64,000 bases of DNA from Synechococcus sp. KORDI-52 (lineage in GTDB: Bacteria > Cyanobacteriota > Cyanobacteriia > PCC-6307 > Cyanobiaceae). The position numbers and the translations under genes are program-made. Of the stretch, positions 58,504-64,000 are shown piece by piece (position 1 is the stretch's first letter; every line of letters begins with the position of its first letter). The notes below the pieces were generated by a model. The model was not told where the DNA came from and ran no database searches. It saw nothing but the letters and a program-made list of their open reading frames with translations. The DNA is taken from NCBI RefSeq assembly GCF_000737595.1, contig NZ_CP006271.1:2108001-2172000 (forward strand), in the 5' to 3' direction.

Positions 58504-59710
58504 ACCTCTGAGTTGGCCGGAACTGGCTGGCTTGGCGAAGGCGGAACCGGATCGAGTCGAAGGGCCCACCAATGCCCAGTCCACCTTGCGCCTGTTCGGA
58601 AAGCCTGAATCCAGCGTGATGGTCACGCTTTACCGCGATATTCACGCCTGGTGTCCTTACTGCCAGAAAATCTGGCTCTGGCTTGAGTTCAAGCGCATCC
58701 CCTACCGGATCCGCAAAGTCACCATGCGGTGCTACGGCCCGAAGGAGCCGTGGTTCCTGGAGAAAGTGCCATCGGGGATGTTGCCGGCCCTGGAGCTCAA
58801 TGGGCGATTGATCACCGAAAGCGACGATATCCTGCTCGCCCTCGAACAACAGTTCGGCCCCCTCGGCATGGCGATGACATCGCCGGAAGCCCTTGAGCTG
58901 CGCCGTCTTGAACGGCTGCTGTTTCAGGCTTGGTGCATCTGGCTGTGTTCACCAAGGCTTCGCCCCAGGCAACAGGTCTTGGCCCGAGAGCAATTTCAAG
59001 ACATCGCGCAGCGCTTCGAACAGGAGCTGACGCGGGGAGAGGGACCGTGGCTGCGGGGGCCGGAGCCGCAGACCGTGGATCTGATCTTTGTTCCCTACGT
59101 GGAACGGATGAATGCCTCGCTGGCCTACTACAAGGGATACCGGCTGAGGGCTGAGCATCCAGCCATTGACCGCTGGTTCCGCGCCCTCGAGCAACTGGAG
59201 ACCTACCGCGGCACCCAAAGCGACTTCCACACCCATGCCCATGACCTGCCTCCCCAGATGGGCGGCTGCTGGTCGGACGATGGAGCGGAAGCGCAACGCC
59301 TGGCCGAACCGATCGACCGAGGTGATGGCCTTGGCGAGGACGAAGCCTGCTGGGATGAGGTGAATCAATCCGATCAGGCCGCCATCGCCCTCAGCCGGGT
59401 ACTGCGTCACCAGCAGCGGCTGAGGGACGTGAATCCCATGGGAGCTGCAGCTTTTGACCAGCCTCTGCGCTGTGCCCTGACCCGGTTGATCCGCAACACG
59501 CCCTGCCCACCGCCAGCGGGGAGTGCCGCCGGGCTCCGCTACCTGCGCGATCGCATTTCGGTGCCAAGGGACATGCCGCTCCCGGCAGCGCGTCTGCTGC
59601 GTCAGGCCCTCGAAGCCACCGCCCAGCTGGATGGGCCTGAACAAGCCAAACCTTTGCCGGTGAGGGATCGCTTTGATCAGGATCCACGCCCCTTCCTGAT
59701 TCGGTCATAG
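58478..59710 (+). CDS. Glutathione S-transferase-like protein with C-terminal extension
   Basis: 410 residues from ATG 58478 (MPPTSESAEPLSWPE). The N-terminal thioredoxin-like domain has HAWCPYCQKIWLWLE (C-P-Y-C), then GMLPALELNGRLITESDDIL, the GST glutathione-binding pattern. A helical GST C-domain follows. The last 150 residues, with HQQRLRDVNPMGAAAFDQPL and LRDRISVPRDMPLPAARLLR, are extra. Longer upstream readings would overlap the previous gene. Encoded downstream of gor, suggesting thiol/oxidative-stress function. Confidence 0.87.
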   Translation: MPPTSESAEPLSWPELAGLAKAEPDRVEGPTNAQSTLRLFGKPESSVMVTLYRDIHAWCPYCQKIWLWLEFKRIPYRIRKVTMRCYGPKEPWFLEKVPSGMLPALELNGRLITESDDILLALEQQFGPLGMAMTSPEALELRRLERLLFQAWCIWLCSPRLRPRQQVLAREQFQDIAQRFEQELTRGEGPWLRGPEPQTVDLIFVPYVERMNASLAYYKGYRLRAEHPAIDRWFRALEQLETYRGTQSDFHTHAHDLPPQMGGCWSDDGAEAQRLAEPIDRGDGLGEDEACWDEVNQSDQAAIALSRVLRHQQRLRDVNPMGAAAFDQPLRCALTRLIRNTPCPPPAGSAAGLRYLRDRISVPRDMPLPAARLLRQALEATAQLDGPEQAKPLPVRDRFDQDPRPFLIRS

Positions 59711-59733
59711 TGCGGGGGCGCCAACGCTGAGTC

Positions 59734-60402
59734 GTGCCCCTGCGGCTGCCCGCCTACCAACCGATCCCAGCTCCTGATCGAGGGGCCGATCTGATTGAGG
59801 TGTCAGCGGCGCAGCTGCAGCCGACCCAGTGGTGTGTGGGCCTGGCGGAGATCTGGTCGCGCGAGAGGGATTTCGCCCAGGACACCCGTCAGCAGCGTCT
59901 TGACTACCTGCGCGGCAAACCGGTCCCCTTGATTCGGTCTGCCGATGGCGCCATGTGGATGCTGGACCGGCACCACCGGCTGCGAGGATTGATCGGCATT
60001 GATCCGGGTGCCACCACCTGGGGCTATGTGGTGCACGAGCTTCCTACAGCTGATCGGCGTGAGGTGCTTGCGTTTCTGAAAAGCCAGGGGTGGCTTTACC
60101 TCTATGACGGACGGGGCATCGGTCCGCGCCCTGCTGAACAGCTTCCCTCCAGCCTGATACGACTCGAGGATGATCCCTACCGGAGCCTGGTCTGGAAGCT
60201 CAAGCAGGACGGTTGGATCAAACCCCAGCCTCTGATCCCCTATCACGAATTTCGGTGGGCAGCCTGGCTGCGCAGCCGCTCCCTGCCCCCCTTCAGTTCC
60301 AAGCGGCTGGATCCCGCGCTTGCAGCTGCACGCCAGTTGGTCTGCTCTGCCGCAGCCCAAGCCATGCCCGGCTGGAAAGGCGACAAGAAAGCCTGCCGCT
60401 GA
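59734..60402 (+). CDS. ParB/Srx-like nuclease-fold protein
   Basis: 222 residues from GTG 59734. The N-terminal half shows a ParB/sulfiredoxin-type core: LIEVSAAQLQPTQWCVGLAE, KPVPLIRSADGAMWMLDRHH and RLRGLIGIDPGATTW, where R-H-H-R stands at the position of the ParB arginine motif. It resembles putative ParB-like nuclease domain proteins, not chromosome-partition ParB (no HTH domain). The C-terminal half is unassigned. Tail to tail with dnaA. Confidence 0.72.
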   Translation: MPLRLPAYQPIPAPDRGADLIEVSAAQLQPTQWCVGLAEIWSRERDFAQDTRQQRLDYLRGKPVPLIRSADGAMWMLDRHHRLRGLIGIDPGATTWGYVVHELPTADRREVLAFLKSQGWLYLYDGRGIGPRPAEQLPSSLIRLEDDPYRSLVWKLKQDGWIKPQPLIPYHEFRWAAWLRSRSLPPFSSKRLDPALAAARQLVCSAAAQAMPGWKGDKKACR

Positions 60403-61797
60403 TCAGCGTTTCTTGCGGGAATCGATCTGCAGCAGGTCCTTCACCTTCTGCACCTGACCAGCGAGCTGAGGGTCAGACGCCAGTTTTTTCTCCACCTGCT
60501 CAATCGCGTACATCACCGTGGTGTGATCCTTGCCGCCAAAGCTGTCGCCAATTCTCGGCAGGCTCAGGTCGGTGCCCTGGCGCATGAGGTACATGCCCAC
60601 CTGGCGGGCCTGGCTCACGGCACGACGACGGGTGCTGCTGCACATCTCCTCAACCGTCACATCAAACACCTCAGACACCTTGTCGATCACCTGCTGTGGC
60701 GTGACCTCCACGCCTTGACCCGTGGGATCGAGCATCGGCGCCACCGATTCCACGGTCATCGGCAACCCCGTGATCGAGGCAAAGGCCACAGCTCGGGTCA
60801 GAGCCCCCTCCAACTCGCGGATGTTGGAGGTGAAGCGTCCTGCGATGTACTGGATCAGATCACGGGGCAACGACATGCGCTCCTGCTCCGCTTTCTTCTG
60901 GAGGATCGCCATGCGGGTCTCAAGATCAGGGGACTGAATATCGGCGATGAGTCCCATCTGAAAACGGGAAATCAAACGCTGCTGCAAGCGCGGAATCTGG
61001 CTGGGAGGACGATCACTGGCGATCACCACCTGTCGCCCCGCCTCGTGCAGAGCATTGAAGGTATGGAAGAACTCTTCCTGGGTGTACTCCTTGCCTTCGA
61101 TGAATTGGATGTCATCCACCAGGATCAGATCAGCGGCGCGATAACGATCCCGAAACGCCTGCATGCCGTCCTTTCGAATGGCCTGGATCAAATCATTCGT
61201 GAAGGTTTCGGTGGAGACGTAGGCCACACGGGCCCCGGGGTCGATTTCGAGCCGGTAGTGGCCGATGGCCTGCATCAGGTGGGTTTTTCCCAGGCCCACG
61301 CCACCGCAGATGAACAGGGGATTGAACTCGCGGCCTGGTGCCTCGGCAACCGCAAGCGCCGCTGCATGGGCCATCCGGCTGTTGGGTCCGACCACAAAAC
61401 GGCCGAACACGTAACGGGGGTTCAGTCCAGGGAGGTAACGCCGTGGGGTGCCACTACGGGCGGGAGCCGCCACCGTCTCCTGGACGGCGGACGGCGGCGC
61501 TGCATCGGCGGCAGCGGAGGACGCTTCACTGGTGTCCGGCAGCGGCAAAGCTGTTTCCGCCAGCACGGTCACCTGAACGGGCTGACCACTGATGCTGCTG
61601 GCCATCTCAGCAATCGTGGGCAGCAACTGCTCCCGCAGACGAACGCTGGCGAAGGGATTCGGGGCCAGAAGCTTCAGCTCCCCATTGGAGAAGCCACGGC
61701 ACCCCGTCGGACGAATGAAGGTCTCAAAGGTGGGCTTGCTCAGCTTGGCCTGCAAGCCATCCCGCACCTTGATCCAGAGCTCTTCGCCCGTCTGCAC
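60403..61797 (-). CDS. dnaA: Chromosomal replication initiator DnaA
   Basis: 464 residues from GTG 61797 (TTG 61800 also possible). Domain I is at the N-terminus and the linker is Ala/Pro rich. The AAA+ domain has Walker [13 protein letters not shown], Walker [15 protein letters not shown] and sensor [12 protein letters not shown], and domain IV has the DNA-binding [14 protein letters not shown] helix. No cluster of DnaA boxes (TTATCCACA-type) is visible in the flanking 84-base gap. Convergent with the ParB-like gene. Confidence 0.97.
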   Translation of the reverse strand: MQTGEELWIKVRDGLQAKLSKPTFETFIRPTGCRGFSNGELKLLAPNPFASVRLREQLLPTIAEMASSISGQPVQVTVLAETALPLPDTSEASSAAADAAPPSAVQETVAAPARSGTPRRYLPGLNPRYVFGRFVVGPNSRMAHAAALAVAEAPGREFNPLFICGGVGLGKTHLMQAIGHYRLEIDPGARVAYVSTETFTNDLIQAIRKDGMQAFRDRYRAADLILVDDIQFIEGKEYTQEEFFHTFNALHEAGRQVVIASDRPPSQIPRLQQRLISRFQMGLIADIQSPDLETRMAILQKKAEQERMSLPRDLIQYIAGRFTSNIRELEGALTRAVAFASITGLPMTVESVAPMLDPTGQGVEVTPQQVIDKVSEVFDVTVEEMCSSTRRRAVSQARQVGMYLMRQGTDLSLPRIGDSFGGKDHTTVMYAIEQVEKKLASDPQLAGQVQKVKDLLQIDSRKKR

Positions 61798-61883
61798 CAA
61801 AACCCCGAATCGCCCGAGCGCTGAATCTACGCATGCCGATCCGCTCAGGCCGTCTTAAATGCATCAGCACACATCTCGTCGTG

Positions 61884-63011
61884 ATGCCAAACGCCCAGCA
61901 TTGGTTCGCCATCGCCCTGGCCGGGAGCGCCCTCACCGGTTGCAGCCTGGTGAGAGACCAGCTGGGTCTTACTCCCAAAGCACCGTTGCCCCCGTCTCCA
62001 GTGGTGCACGATCAGCCCCGCAGTGCTCCGCTGCAACCTGGAGACAACGTCATCGTGAAGGCGGTGGAGCGGGTTGGTCCTGCCGTGGTGCGGATCGATG
62101 TGGTGAAGGAGGTGTCCACTCCCTTCGGTGGAATCTTCGGCATGGGCCCCTCGAGCCAGCGTCAGCAAGGTCAGGGATCTGGCTTCATCACCCGGGCCAG
62201 CGGGCTGATCTTCACCAATGAACACGTCGTTCGAGGGGCGGATCAAGTGGCGGTGACCCTTCCAGACGGACGCAACTTCAAAGGCAAGGTGCTCGGCACC
62301 GACCCCCTCACAGACGTGGCGGTGGTCAAAGTGGTGGCTGACAACCTGCCGGTGGCGGCCCTGGGCAACTCCGACCAGATCAAGCCTGGGGAATGGGCGA
62401 TTGCCATCGGCAACCCATTCGGCCTGAACAACACCGTGACCGCCGGCATCATCAGCGCGGTTGACCGACTCAATGCGATCGGTGCAGGCCAACGGGTTCC
62501 CTACATCCAGACCGATGCGGCGGTGAACCCGGGCAACAGCGGGGGGCCCCTGATCAATGCCGCCGGTCAGGTGATTGGCATCAACACCGCGATCCGCACA
62601 GCCCCTGGTGGCGGCCTGAGTTTTGCCGTTCCCATCAATCTGGCCAAGCGCATCGCTCAGCAGATCGTCAGCACCGGCCAGGCTTCCCATCCCTTCATCG
62701 GGGTGCAGCTGATGAACCTCACCCCGCAGCTGGCCCGGGAGATCAATGCCACCAACAGCGCCTGCACGGTTCCGGAAGTGAATGGTGTCCTGGTCAAGGA
62801 TGTGGTGGGCGGCACACCTGCTGCCGCTGCAGGCATCCGCCAGTGTGACCTGATTCTCAAAGTTGACAACAAGGTGGTTCAAACGCCGAACGAAGTACAA
62901 CTCGCTGTGGATCGCGGCCAGGTGGGTGAACCGATGGAGCTCACCCTCCAACGCAATGGAGAGGAGCTGACCGTGCAGGTGCGACCGCGGGAACTGCCCA
63001 GGAACAATTGA
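61884..63011 (+). CDS. HtrA/DegP-family serine protease lipoprotein
   Basis: 375 residues from ATG 61884 (MPNAQHWFAIALAGSALTGC, a lipobox-type signal). Trypsin-like triad: His in LIFTNEHVV, Asp in DPLTDVAVVKV and Ser in AVNPGNSGGPLI. A single C-terminal PDZ domain (FIGVQLMNLTPQLARE ... VQTPNEVQLAVDRG) follows. Single-PDZ form as in cyanobacterial HtrA/HhoA. Envelope quality-control protease. Divergent from dnaA; overlap avoided at this start. Confidence 0.93.
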   Translation: MPNAQHWFAIALAGSALTGCSLVRDQLGLTPKAPLPPSPVVHDQPRSAPLQPGDNVIVKAVERVGPAVVRIDVVKEVSTPFGGIFGMGPSSQRQQGQGSGFITRASGLIFTNEHVVRGADQVAVTLPDGRNFKGKVLGTDPLTDVAVVKVVADNLPVAALGNSDQIKPGEWAIAIGNPFGLNNTVTAGIISAVDRLNAIGAGQRVPYIQTDAAVNPGNSGGPLINAAGQVIGINTAIRTAPGGGLSFAVPINLAKRIAQQIVSTGQASHPFIGVQLMNLTPQLAREINATNSACTVPEVNGVLVKDVVGGTPAAAAGIRQCDLILKVDNKVVQTPNEVQLAVDRGQVGEPMELTLQRNGEELTVQVRPRELPRNN

Positions 63012-63012
63012 C

Positions 63013-63654
63013 ATGCTGCAGATCGTTGTGATGGCCCGCTGGCCATCACCGGGCCGATGCAAACGCCGTCTGACCCGTGATCTTTGTCAATCGCTGGGCG
63101 TGTCCAACAGCAGCGAACGCGCCGCGCGGATTCAAACGCGTCTCACCAGGCACACCGCCGCTGTGGTTAACAGCCTTGCGGACGTGATGGCGATCGAACC
63201 AGTGCTTGCCGTGAGCGGACTGGGGCCCCGTGCGGCCTCTCGCTGGGGGCAGCAGCTGGGCCTGCCGCATGTGCGATTGCAGGGGGAAGGGCAACTCGGC
63301 ACCCGATTGCGGCGTCAGTTGATGCACGGCTATCGCCGTGACATGCCTTCTCTTGTGATCGGCACAGACCTGCCCGAACTCAATATCGATGACGTGAAGC
63401 GGGCCATCGAAACCTTGCAGAGCCACGATTTGGTGCTGGGTCCAGCTCTGGACGGAGGCTATTGGCTGCTGGGGGTGGGGGAGATTCTGATCCGCAACCC
63501 ACAGCACTGGCCGCTGATCGGCGTGTCCTGGGGAGGATCGAGGGTGTTGGAGGAAACCCTGGCATCAGCAAGCACGCATCAGCTCTCCTGCGCGCTTGTG
63601 TCCAGACGAAATGATCTGGATCACTGGAACGACCTCAGGCCATGGCAGGGCTGA
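63013..63654 (+). CDS. Glycosyltransferase, TIGR04282-type (DUF2064)
   Basis: 213 residues. MLQIVVMARWPSPGRCKRRL at the start is the nucleotide-binding segment of the DUF2064/cobalamin-guanylyl-like transferases; VIGTDLPELNID and LGPALDGGYWLLGVG are the hallmark middle motifs. Assigned by family to arsenosugar-type glycosyl transfer; the specific substrate is not shown. One base after the protease stop; its stop overlaps the next gene by 13 bases. Confidence 0.85.
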   Translation: MLQIVVMARWPSPGRCKRRLTRDLCQSLGVSNSSERAARIQTRLTRHTAAVVNSLADVMAIEPVLAVSGLGPRAASRWGQQLGLPHVRLQGEGQLGTRLRRQLMHGYRRDMPSLVIGTDLPELNIDDVKRAIETLQSHDLVLGPALDGGYWLLGVGEILIRNPQHWPLIGVSWGGSRVLEETLASASTHQLSCALVSRRNDLDHWNDLRPWQG

Positions 63655-64000
63655 GCGTTGTGATTCCGACCCTGGAGGAGGCCAGCAGGCTGCCGCTGCT
63701 GCTGGCGGATCTTCAGCGCTGGGCTGGGGACTTGGAAATCGTGATCTGTGACGGAGGCAGCAGGGATCAGACCCGTCACGTGGCTCACCTGGCCGGTGCC
63801 ACTGTGCTCGAAAGCCCGACAACAGGCAGGGGTCCCCAGCTGCGCTGGGGCGTAGAGCACAGTTCACATGCCTGGGTGCTGGTGCTGCACGCCGACAGCC
63901 GACTCCCGAGCACTTGGCACCACAAGGTGGAGACGGTTCTGAACACGCAGGAGGCTCACCTGAACGCCTGGTGCTTCGACTTCAACGTGGACGCGGAGGG
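63642..64000 (+). CDS. Family 2 glycosyltransferase (TIGR04283-like), 3' end cut by window
   Basis: ATG 63642, open to the window end (about 119 residues). MAGLSVVIPTLEEASRLPLL and EIVICDGGSRDQTRHVAHLA are the GT2 opening strands, and GRGPQLRWGVEHSS and VLHADSRLPSTWH hold the D-x-D-type region. Pairing with the TIGR04282-type gene, with overlapping translation, is the usual arrangement for this arsenosugar-related pair. Confidence 0.85.
   Translation, partial: MAGLSVVIPTLEEASRLPLLLADLQRWAGDLEIVICDGGSRDQTRHVAHLAGATVLESPTTGRGPQLRWGVEHSSHAWVLVLHADSRLPSTWHHKVETVLNTQEAHLNAWCFDFNVDAE

Noticed and set aside
60523-61824. 433-residue antisense frame opposite dnaA
   Set aside because: Shadow of a conserved gene with high third-position GC; no motif of its own.
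61798-61883. Replication origin beside dnaA
   Set aside because: No DnaA-box repeats or AT-rich unwinding block in the 84-base gap; in picocyanobacteria the origin is not usually next to dnaA.
61845-63062. 405-residue antisense frame opposite the HtrA-like protease
   Set aside because: Opposite a clear serine protease with intact triad; composition is that of a shadow.

Overview
The window looks like chromosome from a marine picocyanobacterium, most likely Synechococcus (subcluster 5.1 type). The evidence is dense GC-rich coding with many 1-8 base gene overlaps, NDH-1 genes (ndhD, ndhL), plastocyanin and cytochrome c6, a BicA-type bicarbonate transporter, Ycf51/DUF3007/DUF2214-type cyanobacterial families, Nif11-domain proteins, an intronless tRNA-Leu(UAA), and dnaA beside glutathione reductase and a glutathione S-transferase. 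I see no CRISPR array, insertion sequence, prophage or rRNA. The assignment rests on recalled family features, not on a search.

Layout. 1-3.2 kb: the end of ndhD, then an M3 oligopeptidase. 3.2-10.8 kb: a tight minus-strand run of TamB-domain protein, ROK sugar kinase, proA, folB and a small alpha/beta hydrolase. 10.9-18.9 kb: a plus-strand run of ycf51, DUF4332, a small exported protein, a CocE-like hydrolase, another exported protein, glgB, hemE and an SDR epimerase. 18.9-20.7 kb: plastocyanin with a strong terminator, then cytochrome c6 overlapping a Nif11 gene and two orphan genes. 20.8-22 kb: small orphans, including a histidine-rich glycine-zipper protein. 22-27.7 kb: clpB, a frameshifted QueD-like gene, hisIE, an L,D-transpeptidase, a matrixin-like protease and DUF2214. 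27.8-34.1 kb: a sigma-70 factor, small membrane or exported proteins, a Nif11-cupin fusion, a second c-type cytochrome, YciI, then trpA, DUF3007 and ndhL.

34.3-42 kb holds a possible sugar-handling neighbourhood: GH63 glucosidase, GMC oxidoreductase, DoxX, VOC, SDR dehydrogenase and an EamA transporter. 42.4 kb has tRNA-Leu(UAA). 42.5-46.6 kb: thioredoxin-fold protein, pyrC and bicA, divergent from a CaCA-type cation antiporter. 46.7-51.1 kb is the most striking locus: two DUF2231 membrane proteins in one operon with a heme-copper oxidase whose subunit II has lost its CuA ligands and whose subunit I carries the YS motif of the A2 class. This fits the cyanobacterial alternative respiratory terminal oxidase (ARTO). 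51.1-55.2 kb is a gene-poor stretch of small orphans plus an alanyl-tRNA-synthetase-like protein. 55.2-64 kb: a second GMC oxidoreductase, glutathione reductase, a GST, a ParB-like protein, dnaA, an HtrA protease and two glycosyltransferase-type genes, the last cut by the window edge.

The genes fit a phototroph: carbon uptake (BicA), glycogen branching (GlgB), tetrapyrrole synthesis (HemE), NDH-1 cyclic/respiratory electron flow, copper or heme lumenal carriers, and an alternative oxidase as electron sink. The less ordinary material is the DUF2231-ARTO operon, the two cytochrome c/Nif11 neighbourhoods, the QueD frameshift and the AlaRS-like orphan.
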